From: Burkholderiaceae bacterium
GTDB taxonomy: Bacteria > Pseudomonadota > Gammaproteobacteria > Burkholderiales > Burkholderiaceae_C
Direction: 5' to 3'
DNA length: 64,000 nt
NCBI GenBank assembly: GCA_024235895.1
Contig: JACKLM010000002.1
Span: 1-64,000, forward strand
Part shown: piece by piece, positions 40,512-48,991 of the stretch
How positions within the stretch are numbered: the first letter of the stretch is position 1
How the letters are laid out: the number at the start of each line of letters is the position of its first letter
Made by a program: the position numbers and the translations under genes
The notes under the pieces: generated by a model
Databases searched by the model: none
What the model saw: the letters and a program-made list of their open reading frames with translations, nothing else
What the model was told of the DNA's origin: nothing

Positions 40512-40945
40512 TGTTGCCGGTCGCCGAAGTCAGTTCTTCGCTTCTCTTGGTGTTCGACCTGCCAGCGTGCCAAGGCCGGCGGGCACCCTTCCACTCCATG
40601 CCCGGGGACAGTGCCCCGGACGCTCGCCAGGCACAAACAGTCCGCAGGACTGTTTGTGTCCGGGCTCGCTCCCCCGGGCCGGGCTGCGCCCGACCCTCCC
40701 CCTTTACTTACGTGGAAGGGTGCCCGCCGACCTTGGCCTGCCACCTCCTTGGTATTCGGCGGTCGAACACTACTGCAGCTGCCGGCCGAGGGCAGCGGGT
40801 GCCCTTTCCCGTAAGTAGAGGAGGAGCCGCTGGCGCCAGCCGGCGGCGGGGGACATGGAGGGAAAGGGCACCCGCTGGCCTCGGCCCCCTCGGTCATGAC
40901 ACGCAAACGAAGGACAGGCCCCGACGAGTGGCGGCAACGCGCCGC
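40512..40945. repeat. Hairpin-pair intergenic repeat, copy 2
   Basis: This occupies most of the 582-bp gap 40456-41037, where no gene is supported. It matches the copy at 11986-12345. The left hairpin spans 40569-40737 and the right one 40785-40885, with the same outer arms. In the left stem a C to T change is matched by G to A on the other arm, so pairing is kept. The left loop is about 70 nt longer than in copy 1 and carries its own perfect hairpin at 40632-40658 (12-bp arms, 3-nt loop). Confidence 0.85.
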
Positions 40946-40959
40946 AAGCCGCCCCATCC

Positions 40960-41030
40960 GCATCGCTCGAGCCCGATCGCGGCCCGGACATGACCCGCGT
41001 CACCGCCCGGAAGAGGACTTCCGGACCCCG
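40960..41030. repeat. Direct repeat left of vapBC
   Basis: A sequence of about 71 bp whose first 23 bp are identical to 42056-42078 and whose remainder is similar, including CATGACCCGCG and a small hairpin around CTTCCGG. It is the left member of a pair bracketing the VapBC module. Confidence 0.65.
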
Positions 41031-41037
41031 TGTCAGG

Positions 41038-41448
41038 TCATTGCACCCACTCCGCACGCGGCAGCCTGGCGGCGCCGGCGTCGAAGGTCAAGAAGCGGTT
41101 GCGGCCGAGGTGCATTGCACGCGCGACGAGCAGGCAATCCGCGAAGTCGGCCGATGGGTACTGCTCGAAGAGGTACAAGGCCTCTTCGACCGTCGGCTCG
41201 TGTTCGAACTCGATGCCTGGCGTCTCGAGCATCGCGATGACGGCTGCCGTCATCGACGCCCGGTCGACCTTGTAGCGGCTGCGAAGAACCCATTCGGCTT
41301 CCAGCAGCGCGCAAAGCGTGACCAGGAGCGGCTCACCGATGGCGGCAGCCTCGGCGACCACGCGTCTGGCGGCGGCGCACTGAACCGCAGCCGTCGGGTC
41401 CTGCACGAGCACGCGCACCAGCACGTTGGTGTCGATGGCCGCACTCAT
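41038..41448 (-). CDS. vapC: VapC-type PIN-domain toxin
   Basis: 136 aa with the PIN-domain acidic residues Asp6 (IDTNVLVR), Glu50 (ALLEAEW), Asp101 and Asp104 (SADFADCLL) and Asp123 (TFDAGA). These bind the metal for RNA cleavage, and all are present, so it should be an active ribonuclease unless bound by its antitoxin. The ATG at 41448 overlaps the VapB stop (ATGA). VapC toxins usually cut initiator or other tRNAs; the target here is unknown. The module is flanked by short direct repeats and lies next to a hairpin repeat, so it may have been inserted. Confidence 0.9.
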   Translation of the reverse strand: MSAAIDTNVLVRVLVQDPTAAVQCAAARRVVAEAAAIGEPLLVTLCALLEAEWVLRSRYKVDRASMTAAVIAMLETPGIEFEHEPTVEEALYLFEQYPSADFADCLLVARAMHLGRNRFLTFDAGAARLPRAEWVQ

Positions 41449-41669
41449 TCAGGCAGCCGCATCTCGTCGACCGTGACGCCAGGCTGGCCCGGGCGCGTCA
41501 GCATGCCGACGAGGTCGACCAGGCGCCGCGTCTTCGGCCGCACGACGACCGTGCCATTGCTCAGCAGCGACCAGGCGATCTTGTCGCCGGCCTGCAGGCC
41601 CAGACGCTCGCGCAGGTCGCGCGGAATCGTGACCTGGCCCTTGCTGGACATGGTGGTCGGTTCGGGCAT
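41445..41669 (-). CDS. vapB: VapB-type AbrB/MazE-like antitoxin
   Basis: 74 aa. The N-terminus has the AbrB swapped-hairpin signature (SSKGQVTIPRDLRERLGLQAGDKIAW), broken over residues 8-33. The C-terminal tail (RRLVDLVGMLTRPGQPGVTVDEM) would wrap the toxin. GGAG precedes the ATG at 41669. A perfect 9-bp inverted repeat 13 bp upstream is the expected binding site of the VapBC complex. It is translationally coupled to vapC. Confidence 0.9.
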   Translation of the reverse strand: MPEPTTMSSKGQVTIPRDLRERLGLQAGDKIAWSLLSNGTVVVRPKTRRLVDLVGMLTRPGQPGVTVDEMRLPE

Positions 41670-41681
41670 GGTGAACTCCGT

Positions 41682-41706
41682 CTTTACGATTCGACAGATC
41701 GTAAAG
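41682..41706. promoter_or_regulatory. VapB operator
   Basis: CTTTACGAT-N7-ATCGTAAAG, perfect 9-bp arms, ending 13 bp before the vapB start. It overlaps where the leftward promoter should lie, fitting autorepression. Confidence 0.75.
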
Positions 41707-41728
41707 CGGACCGACCACGAGATCAACC

Positions 41729-41833
41729 TGGCGCAGTGCACTGGCGCAGTGCACTGGCGCAGGGCACTGGCGCAGGGCACTGGCGCAGGGCACTGGCGCA
41801 GGGCACTGGCGCGGGGCACTTGGCGCAGGGCGC
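41729..41833. repeat. Eight tandem 13-bp units upstream of vapBC
   Basis: Units of the form TGGCGCAGKGCAC repeat eight times with one extra T after the seventh. The first two units contain GTGCAC; units three to six have GGGCAC; the last two are degenerate. The array begins 22 bp beyond the VapB operator. The remaining gap to metG (41834-42184) holds the right direct repeat and no supported gene. Confidence 0.85.
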
Positions 41834-42055
41834 GCTTCGCACCGAACCGCTTCGACGCGATCGAGCGCATGCCGGCTCGCCAGGGTGACGCCGGCAGCAA
41901 CCGCCATTGCCGGCATCGCCGTGCACCCCACCGTGCGCACTGCCCCTTCAGCGCCGGCGCACCTCGGCAAGCCGGTGCCGCGGCGACCTGCAAGTCCACG
42001 CCGCGGCCGCGCAGCGCGAAGCCAAACGCTGCGGCGCGAGCGTCCAGCCCCAGGC

Positions 42056-42126
42056 GCATCGCTCGAGCCCGATCGCGGTCCTTGCATGACCCGCGGCGGC
42101 ACCCGGAGGCACGGCTTCCGGGTCCG
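42056..42126. repeat. Direct repeat right of vapBC
   Basis: Partner of 40960-41030 in the same orientation. The first 23 bp (from GCATCGCTCGAG) are identical and the rest is about 65% similar by eye, with a stem ACCCGGA/TCCGGGT equivalent to the hairpin of the left copy. Confidence 0.65.
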
Positions 42127-42184
42127 ATGCGCGCAGCAGCCGCAGCGGACCTCCGCAGGCCGCACTCCTACAATGCTCCGCACC

Positions 42185-44284
42185 ATGACCGCCCCCGCCC
42201 GCAAGCTCTTCGTCACCACGGCGCTGCCCTACGCCAACGCGCCGTTCCACATCGGCCACATGATGGAGTACATCCAGGCCGATGTCTGGGTGCGGCTGCA
42301 GCGCATGCGCGGGCACGAGCTGCACTTCGTCTGCGCCGACGACGCGCACGGCGCGCCGATCATGATCGCGGCCGAGAAGGCGGGGCTGAGCGCGCAGGAT
42401 TTCGTCGCCCGCATCGCCGCCGGGCGGCGCCAGTATCTCGACGGATTCCACATCTCGTTCGACAACTGGCACTCGACCGACGGGCCGGAGAACCACGAGC
42501 TCGCGCAGTCGATCTACCTCGGGCTGCGCAAGCAGGGGCTGATCGGCGAGCGCGTCATCGAGCAGTTCTACGACCCGGTCAAGGGCATGTTCCTGCCCGA
42601 CCGCTATATCAAGGGCGAGTGCCCGCGCTGCGGTGCCGCCGACCAGTACGGCGACTCGTGCGAGGTCTGCGGCGCCGTCTACGCACCGACCGAGCTGAAG
42701 AACCCGTACTCGGCGCTGTCGGGCGCCACGCCCGAGCGACGCCGCAGCGCGCACCACTTCTTCCTGCTGTCGTCGCAGCGGTGCATCGACTTCCTGCAGG
42801 AGTGGACCGCCGTGCCCGGGCGGCTGCAGCCCGAGGTGCTGAACAAGATCCGCGAGTGGTTCACCCCCGACGAGACCGGCCGCGTCACGCTGGCCGACTG
42901 GGATATCTCGCGCGACGCACCCTACTTCGGCATCCGCATCCCCGACACCGAGGACAAGTATTTCTACGTCTGGCTCGACGCCCCGGTCGGCTACCTGGCG
43001 TCGCTGAAGAACCGCTTCGGCAAGCTCGGGCTGGACTACGAGGCCTACGTCGCCGACCCGGCGGTCGAGCAGGTGCACTTCATCGGCAAGGACATCGTCT
43101 ACTTCCACACCCTGTTCTGGCCCGCGATGCTGCACTTCAGCGGCCGCAAGACGCCGGACCATGTCTTCGTGCACGGCTTCATCACCGTCAGCGGCGAGAA
43201 GATGAGCAAGAGCCGCGGCACCGGGATCTCGCCGCTGCGCTACCTCGAGCTCGGCCTGGACGCCGAGTGGCTGCGCTACTACATCGCCGCCAAGCTCAAC
43301 GCGCGCGTCGAGGATATCGACTTCAACCCCGACGATTTCGTCGCCCGCGTCAACGCCGACCTGGTCGGCAAGTACGTCAATATCGCCAGCCGCGCCGCGG
43401 GATTCCTCGCCAAGCGCTTCGGCGGGCGCGTGTCGGACGATGTCGGCGTCGAGGGCCGCGCGCTGCTCGACGCGCTGCGCGGCGCGAGCGAGCCGGTGGC
43501 CGAGCTGTACGAGGCGCGCGAGTACGGCAAGGCGCTGCGCGAGATCATGGCGCTCGCGGACCGCGTCAACGCCTACGTCGACCAGCACAAGCCCTGGGAG
43601 CTGGCGCGGCAGGAGGGCCAGGACGCAGCGCTGCACGACGTCTGCAGCACCTGCATCGAGGCCTTCCGGCTGCTGACGATCTACCTCAAGCCGGTGTTGC
43701 CGGCGCTGGCGGCGAAGGTCGAGTCCTTCCTCGGCGTGCCGCCGCTGCAATGGGCCGACGCCGCGCGCGGCCTCAGCCACGGCGGGCCGCACCGCATCGG
43801 CCGCTACGAGCACCTGATGCAGCGCGTCGACCCGAAGCGGCTGGACGCGCTGTTCGAGCCGCCGGCCGACGCCGCGCCGGCCGAACCGGCTGCCCAGACG
43901 CTGCCCGGCGGCGAGGCGATCGCCGCCACGATCGGGATCGACGACTTCGCGAAGGTCGACCTGCGCATCGCGCGCATCGTCGGCGCCGAGCGGGTCGAGG
44001 GCAGCACCAAGCTGCTGCGGCTGCTGCTCGACGCGGGAGAGACCGGCGCCGACGGCGCACCGCGGCTGCGCCAGGTCTTCTCCGGCATCGCCAGCGCGTA
44101 TGCGCCCGAGCAACTCGCCGGCAAGCTCACGGTGCTGGTGGCCAACCTGGCGCCGCGCAAGATGAAGTTCGGCCTCAGCGAGGGCATGGTGCTGGCCGCC
44201 AGCCACGCCGACGAGAAGGCGAGCCCCGGGATCTACCTGCTCGAGCCCTGGCCCGGCGCAACGCCCGGGCTTCGCGTGCGCTGA
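42185..44284 (+). CDS. metG: Methionyl-tRNA synthetase
   Basis: 699 aa of the long, dimeric type. HIGH motif at 22-25 (FHIGHMMEY), zinc site CPRCGAADQYGDSCEVCG (about 140-157), KMSKS loop (GEKMSKSRGTG, about 340) and a C-terminal tRNA-binding OB domain beginning DDFAKVDLRIARIV. It charges tRNA-Met. The start at 42185 gives the usual MxxPARKLFVTTALPYANAP-like N-terminus; an in-frame ATG at 42173 is possible. TACAAT at 42168-42173 is a plausible -10, which would give a very short leader or leaderless mRNA. The promoter lies just right of the vapBC-flanking repeat. Confidence 0.97.
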   Translation: MTAPARKLFVTTALPYANAPFHIGHMMEYIQADVWVRLQRMRGHELHFVCADDAHGAPIMIAAEKAGLSAQDFVARIAAGRRQYLDGFHISFDNWHSTDGPENHELAQSIYLGLRKQGLIGERVIEQFYDPVKGMFLPDRYIKGECPRCGAADQYGDSCEVCGAVYAPTELKNPYSALSGATPERRRSAHHFFLLSSQRCIDFLQEWTAVPGRLQPEVLNKIREWFTPDETGRVTLADWDISRDAPYFGIRIPDTEDKYFYVWLDAPVGYLASLKNRFGKLGLDYEAYVADPAVEQVHFIGKDIVYFHTLFWPAMLHFSGRKTPDHVFVHGFITVSGEKMSKSRGTGISPLRYLELGLDAEWLRYYIAAKLNARVEDIDFNPDDFVARVNADLVGKYVNIASRAAGFLAKRFGGRVSDDVGVEGRALLDALRGASEPVAELYEAREYGKALREIMALADRVNAYVDQHKPWELARQEGQDAALHDVCSTCIEAFRLLTIYLKPVLPALAAKVESFLGVPPLQWADAARGLSHGGPHRIGRYEHLMQRVDPKRLDALFEPPADAAPAEPAAQTLPGGEAIAATIGIDDFAKVDLRIARIVGAERVEGSTKLLRLLLDAGETGADGAPRLRQVFSGIASAYAPEQLAGKLTVLVANLAPRKMKFGLSEGMVLAASHADEKASPGIYLLEPWPGATPGLRVR

Positions 44285-44444
44285 TCGTGCCGGGCACTTC
44301 GCGGCGAGGACCCATGTCGGCGGCTGCCGACCCGCGCGTGATCGGGCCTTCCCGGCGCCGGCGTTGCATGGCGCGCGGCCATCTCTGCGGGCCTCCTGCG
44401 GCCGACTGCTTGCGAGCCGTCGTCCCACCGTCCGGAGTCCTGCC

Positions 44445-46253
44445 TTGCCCCCGCTTCCCCCGCTGCACCGTTTCCGCCCGCGCCTCGTCGACGCGCTGCG
44501 CGGCGTCGACCGCGCGCGCCTGATCGCCGACGTCGGCGCCGGCGTCACCGTCGGCGTCGTCGCGCTGCCGCTGGCGATGGCGTTCGCGATCGCCTCCGGC
44601 GTCGCGCCCGAGGCCGGCATCTTCACCGCCATCATCGCCGGCTTCCTGATCAGCGCGCTGGGCGGCTCCAACGTCCAGATCGGCGGGCCGGCGGGCGCGT
44701 TCATCGTCATCGTCTACGGCATCGTCGAGCGCTTCGGGCTCGCCAACCTGCTGATCGCCACCGCGCTGGCCGGCTTGCTGCTGTTGGCGATGGGGCTGCT
44801 GCGGCTGGGCGCGCTGGTGCGCTACGTGCCGGTGGCGATCGTGATCGGCTTCACCAACGGCATCGCGGTGCTGATCGCGCTGTCGCAGCTCAAGGATTTC
44901 CTCGGCCTGACGACGCCGCGGCTGCCGGCCGATGCGTTCTCGATGCTCGCGGTGCTCGCCGAGCACCTGCACACGATCAACCCGGCGGCGGTGACGATCG
45001 CGCTGGCCTGCCTCGCGACCGTCGTGCTGTGGCCCAAGTCGTATGCGATGCCGGTGGCGCCGACGGGCCTGGCGGGGCGGATGCGGCGGCTGGCGGCGCA
45101 CGTGCCCGGCACCGTCGTCGCGCTGGCGGGCGCCACCGCCGCCACCGCGCTGCTGGGGCTGCCGGTGGAGACCATCGGCACCCGCTTCGGCGGCATCCCG
45201 CAGGGGCTGCCGTCGTTCGCCCTGCCCGAATTCTCGTGGTCGACGGCGCAGATGCTGGTCGTGCCGACGCTGACGATCGCGATCCTGGGCGCGATCGAGT
45301 CGTTGCTGTGCGCGCGCGTGGCCGACAACGCCGCCGACGTGCCCAGGCACGACCCCAACCAGGAGCTGATGGCGCAGGGCGTGGCCAACCTCGTCGTCCC
45401 CTTCTTCGGTGGCATCCCGGCCACCGGCACGATCGCGCGCACGGTGACCAACATCCGCGCCGGCGGCCGCACGCCGCTGGCCGGCATCGTGCACGCGGCG
45501 ACGCTGCTGGCGATCGTGCTCGTCGCCGCCCCGCTGGCGATGGACGTGCCGCTGGCGGCGCTGGCGGGCATCCTGATGTTCGTCGCCTGGAACATGGGCG
45601 AGTGGCGCGAGTTCGCGCGGCTGCGCCGCTTCAGCCTGAACTACCGCGTCATCATGCTGGGCACCTTCGCCACCACCGTCATCTTCGACCTCACGGTGGC
45701 GGTCGAGCTCGGCCTCATCCTCGCCTGCGTGCTGTTCATCTGGCGCATGGGGCAGCTCTTCAGCGTGCACCCGACGCCGGCGGCTCGGGTGCCGCCGGGT
45801 GTCGCGGTGTTCGAGCTCTACGGGTCGCTGTTCTTCGGCGCCGTCGGCAAGATCGAGTCGCTGGCCGCGCAGATCCCGGACGGCACGCGCGCCGTCGTGC
45901 TCGAGATGCACCGCCTGGTGCTGCTCGACACCTCGGGGCTGGACGCGCTCGAGCAGCTGCACGCAACGCTGGACAAGCGCGGCATCGCGCTGGTGCTGGC
46001 GCACGTCAACCCGCAACCGCTGTCGCTGATCCGGCGCAGCGGATTCGCCGACGCGCTGGGGCCGGACCAGATCGTGCCGACCACGGCCGACGCGTTCGCC
46101 GGCGAGGATCCGCTGGCCGCCGCGTCCGACCCCGCGCCGGCCGCTACGGCGCCGGACCCGGTGCCGCAGGCCGCCGTCGCCTGCCCGCCCTCGTCGCCCT
46201 CGTCGTCTTCGCCACCAGCGCCGGCAGGCGACGCCACCTCGTCGCGGCCCTGA
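44445..46253 (+). CDS. SulP-family anion transporter with STAS domain
   Basis: About 602 aa from a TTG at 44445 that has GGAG eight bases upstream; an ATG at 44364 in frame is less likely because the stretch is not protein-like. The membrane domain has 10-14 helices with GVVALPLAMAFAIASGVAPEAGI, broken over residues 33-56, and NVQIGGPAGAF. The C-terminal STAS domain includes VVLEMHRLVLLDTSGLDALEQL, broken, with the conserved DTSG. SulP proteins carry sulfate, bicarbonate or dicarboxylates. The last about 50 residues are Ala/Pro/Ser low complexity and overlap the 3' end of the convergent CYTH-CHAD gene by 110 bp. Confidence 0.88.
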   Translation: MPPLPPLHRFRPRLVDALRGVDRARLIADVGAGVTVGVVALPLAMAFAIASGVAPEAGIFTAIIAGFLISALGGSNVQIGGPAGAFIVIVYGIVERFGLANLLIATALAGLLLLAMGLLRLGALVRYVPVAIVIGFTNGIAVLIALSQLKDFLGLTTPRLPADAFSMLAVLAEHLHTINPAAVTIALACLATVVLWPKSYAMPVAPTGLAGRMRRLAAHVPGTVVALAGATAATALLGLPVETIGTRFGGIPQGLPSFALPEFSWSTAQMLVVPTLTIAILGAIESLLCARVADNAADVPRHDPNQELMAQGVANLVVPFFGGIPATGTIARTVTNIRAGGRTPLAGIVHAATLLAIVLVAAPLAMDVPLAALAGILMFVAWNMGEWREFARLRRFSLNYRVIMLGTFATTVIFDLTVAVELGLILACVLFIWRMGQLFSVHPTPAARVPPGVAVFELYGSLFFGAVGKIESLAAQIPDGTRAVVLEMHRLVLLDTSGLDALEQLHATLDKRGIALVLAHVNPQPLSLIRRSGFADALGPDQIVPTTADAFAGEDPLAAASDPAPAATAPDPVPQAAVACPPSSPSSSSPPAPAGDATSSRP

Positions 46254-47832
46254 CACATGCGGAATCGGCCGCCAGCGCCTCGCGCGCGAGCCAGCCGCGC
46301 GCGAAGTGCAAGGCCGCCAGCCCCGGATCCGACTCGGTTGGTGGGGTCTGCACATCGGGCTGGGCGGGCGTCGCCGCGATGGCCGGCCGCTGAGCGGCCG
46401 CTAGCGGGTCGGCCTGCGCCGCCTGCGCCACCGCGATCCGCATCGCCAGGTGCGCGCGCGCGACGACGAGGTCGTTCCAGTGGCCCAGTGCCTCCTGCAG
46501 CGGCCGCAACGCGCCCAGCTCGGCCGCCAGCGCCTTGGACGGCCACAGCGGCGCGCTGAAGTCGAGCAGGTAGCGCAGCCGCTTGAGCTGCTTGCGCAGC
46601 TTGTGGCGCGCCGCGTCCTCCAGCCGCGCCCAGCCGCGCGAACGCTTGCGCGACCGCTTGCGCCAGCGCAACGCGGTCGCGACCGCGGCCTCGGCCCAGG
46701 GCCTGGCCTCGTCGTCCTCGGCCGTATCAGGCGGCTGCGCCAGGGCGAGCAGCTGCAGCCACAGCCGCGTCGTCGCCGGGTCGGCGAGTGCCGCAGCCGC
46801 CCCATCGGCCCCGGGCGGCGAATCGGCAGGCGGCAGGACCAGCCGCTCCGCGGCCGCCGCGGCCCAGGCCGGGGCCAGCGTCTGGGCCATCACGTCGGCG
46901 TCGCGCGTGCCCCCCAGCGCCGCGAACAGCGCGCCGACGGCCTCGTCGCGTGCCTCGTCCCGGGGCCCGAAGGCACGCAGCACGGTGCGCAGCCGCCGCA
47001 GCGCGACGCGAAGCTGGTGCACGTGCTCGGGCCCGTGCGCCCCGCCGACGACGGCCGCCGCATTCGGCAGCGCGTGCGCCAGCGCGCTGCCGACCATCAC
47101 CGCGCGCGCGGCGGCCAGCGGCAGCGCGGCGTCCAGCACCGGTTCGCTCGCGCGCACGACCGGCGCAGCCGCACTGCCGGCTGCCAGCCGCTGGCCGCGC
47201 TCGGCCTTGGTCGTCACGTCCAGCACGAGGCCGAAGCGGTCGGCCCAGCGTGCCGCAAGGTCCAGCAGCGCCTGCGGCGGGCCGTCGACCAGCTCGAACT
47301 CCAGCTCGCACACTGGGGCGCGCGCGTCGCCGGCGACCAGCGCGCCGACATCGAGTGCGACCTCGATGCGCGCGCCGCCGTGGCGCAGCACGCGGCGCAG
47401 CCGCTCGATCTCGGTGCCGTAGACCAGCCGCGGCGGCGCGGCGCCTGCCAGCGCCTGCTGCAGTGCGCGGCCGGCGGCGGTGCCGTCGTGGCGGGCCGGG
47501 TCCAGGGGCGGCGGGAGCTCGCCAGCGGCGCCGGGCAGCGGCACCTCGTCCTCGAGCCGCCGCAGCACGCCGTCGCCCTGACCCTTGAGCGTCTGCACCC
47601 AGCGCTCGCCCTCGAGCCGAAGACGCAGCGCCAGCCGCGCCGCCGCCAGTCGCCCGTCGGGGGTATCGAAGTAGCACGCGCGCAGCCGCACACGCTCGGC
47701 GGTCCGGGTGCCGAGCACGCGCTCGACCGCGGCACGTCGCGCCGGGTCGAGCCTGAACTTCAGCTCGACCTCGGTACCTGGAGCAGCCGCGTGCCGCGCG
47801 GCCGCGCGCGCCGATGCGTCGGCCTTGGCCAT
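46144..47832 (-). CDS. CYTH and CHAD domain protein
   Basis: 562 aa from the ATG at 47832. The CYTH domain (about 20-215) begins with the EVELKFRLD signature and contains RLRLEGERWVQTLKG. The CHAD domain (about 255-540) is helical with conserved histidines and arginines (HVHQLRVALRRLRTVLRAF, then HKLRKQLKRLRYLLDF). CYTH domains act on or bind triphosphates and CHAD domains bind polyphosphate, so the protein is probably a polyphosphate-granule associated phosphohydrolase-like protein. The C-terminus is basic and low complexity. Divergent from the DUF3460-scpA pair. Confidence 0.9.
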   Translation of the reverse strand: MAKADASARAAARHAAAPGTEVELKFRLDPARRAAVERVLGTRTAERVRLRACYFDTPDGRLAAARLALRLRLEGERWVQTLKGQGDGVLRRLEDEVPLPGAAGELPPPLDPARHDGTAAGRALQQALAGAAPPRLVYGTEIERLRRVLRHGGARIEVALDVGALVAGDARAPVCELEFELVDGPPQALLDLAARWADRFGLVLDVTTKAERGQRLAAGSAAAPVVRASEPVLDAALPLAAARAVMVGSALAHALPNAAAVVGGAHGPEHVHQLRVALRRLRTVLRAFGPRDEARDEAVGALFAALGGTRDADVMAQTLAPAWAAAAAERLVLPPADSPPGADGAAAALADPATTRLWLQLLALAQPPDTAEDDEARPWAEAAVATALRWRKRSRKRSRGWARLEDAARHKLRKQLKRLRYLLDFSAPLWPSKALAAELGALRPLQEALGHWNDLVVARAHLAMRIAVAQAAQADPLAAAQRPAIAATPAQPDVQTPPTESDPGLAALHFARGWLAREALAADSACVRAATRWRRLPALVAKTTRATRAGRRRRPAAPGPAP

Positions 47833-47884
47833 CACCCCCGCCGTAGAATCCGCCCCCTCTTTGCATTGTCGCACCTGGACAGCC

Positions 47885-48088
47885 ATGCCCCTCTTCTGGA
47901 AGCCCTACAAGTCGGACGTCACCACGTTCATCGAGGAGCTCAAGGCCGCCAAGCCGACGCTCGAGGACGAGCAGCGCGCCGGCCGTGCGCTGCTGTGGGA
48001 CAAGCCGATCGACCGCGAGGCGCAGGCCGAGTGGCGCGCCGCGCGCGTGCCGCAGAAGCCCTACGTCTACTACCAGAACGCCGAGTGA
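47885..48088 (+). CDS. DUF3460 family small protein
   Basis: 67 aa. The whole length matches DUF3460: WKPYKSDVTTFIEELKAAKP, then EDEQRAGRALLWDKPIDREAQ and a C-terminal PYVYYQ. The function is unknown. It has no signal or membrane segment. The gene is common in Burkholderiales upstream of scpA, as here, where its TGA overlaps the scpA GTG. A TAGAAT at 47844-47849 is a candidate -10 giving a leader of about 30 nt. Coupling to scpA hints at a chromosome-related role, which is inference. Confidence 0.88.
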   Translation: MPLFWKPYKSDVTTFIEELKAAKPTLEDEQRAGRALLWDKPIDREAQAEWRAARVPQKPYVYYQNAE

Positions 48089-48951
48089 CCCCGGCCGACG
48101 CGACGCCGGCGCCCGCCGCGGCCGACGCGGGTGGCCCCGACGACGCCAGCGCACTGCCCGCGGTCGTCGACCAAATCGCGCTGGCGCGCCTGTACGGCGA
48201 GCCGCTGTTCGAGCTGCCGCAGGACCTGTACATCCCGCCCGACGCGCTCGAGGTCTTCCTGGAGGCCTTCGAGGGGCCGCTGGACCTGCTGCTGTACCTG
48301 ATCCGCCGGCAGGACTTCAACATCCTCGACATCCCGCTGGCCGACGTCACGCGCCAGTACCTGGACTACGTCGAGCAGATCCGCGCGCGCAACCTCGAGC
48401 TGGCGAGCGAATACCTGCTGATGGCGGCGATGCTGATCGAGATCAAGTCGCGCATGCTGCTGCCGCCGCGCCGCACCGACGACGGCCGCGAGCCCGAGGA
48501 CCCGCGCGCCGAGCTGGTGCGCCGGCTGGTCGAGTACGAGCGCATCAAGTCCGCCGCGCTGCAGCTCGACGCGCTGCCGCTGCTCGGGCGCGACTTCCTG
48601 CGCGCGCAGGTCCACGTCGAGCAGTCGCTGCAGCCGCGCTGGCCGCAGGTCGACGTCGACGACCTGCGGGCGGCCTGGGCCGACATCCTGCGCCGCGCGC
48701 GGCTGAACGCGCACCACACGATCACGCGCGAGCAGCTCTCGGTGCGCGAGCACATGAGCATCGTGCTCAAGCGGCTGCAGGGGCGACGCTTCGTCGAATT
48801 CCACGACCTGTTCGACCCGTCGCGCGGGGTGCCGGTGCTGGTCGTGACCTTCATCGCGACGCTGGAGCTGTCGCGCGAGCACCTGATCGAGCTCACCCAG
48901 GCCGAGGCCTTCGCACCGATCTACGTGCGGCTGGCGTACGAGCCGAGCTGA
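48085..48951 (+). CDS. scpA: Segregation and condensation protein A
   Basis: 288 aa from a GTG at 48085 overlapping the DUF3460 stop (GTGA). The kleisin N-domain is clear: FEGPLDLLLYLIRRQDFNIL, then LASEYLLMAAMLIEIKSRMLLP, broken. The C-terminal winged helix (about 215-285) contains FHDLFDPSRGVPVLVVTFIATLEL in broken form. ScpA bridges SMC heads with ScpB. The first about 40 residues are an Ala/Pro/Asp-rich extension. No scpB follows; the next gene on the right is on the other strand. Confidence 0.93.
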   Translation: MTPADATPAPAAADAGGPDDASALPAVVDQIALARLYGEPLFELPQDLYIPPDALEVFLEAFEGPLDLLLYLIRRQDFNILDIPLADVTRQYLDYVEQIRARNLELASEYLLMAAMLIEIKSRMLLPPRRTDDGREPEDPRAELVRRLVEYERIKSAALQLDALPLLGRDFLRAQVHVEQSLQPRWPQVDVDDLRAAWADILRRARLNAHHTITREQLSVREHMSIVLKRLQGRRFVEFHDLFDPSRGVPVLVVTFIATLELSREHLIELTQAEAFAPIYVRLAYEPS

Positions 48952-48991
48952 GAGCCTGTCGAGCCGCGAGCGATCGAGCGCAGGCGCCACG

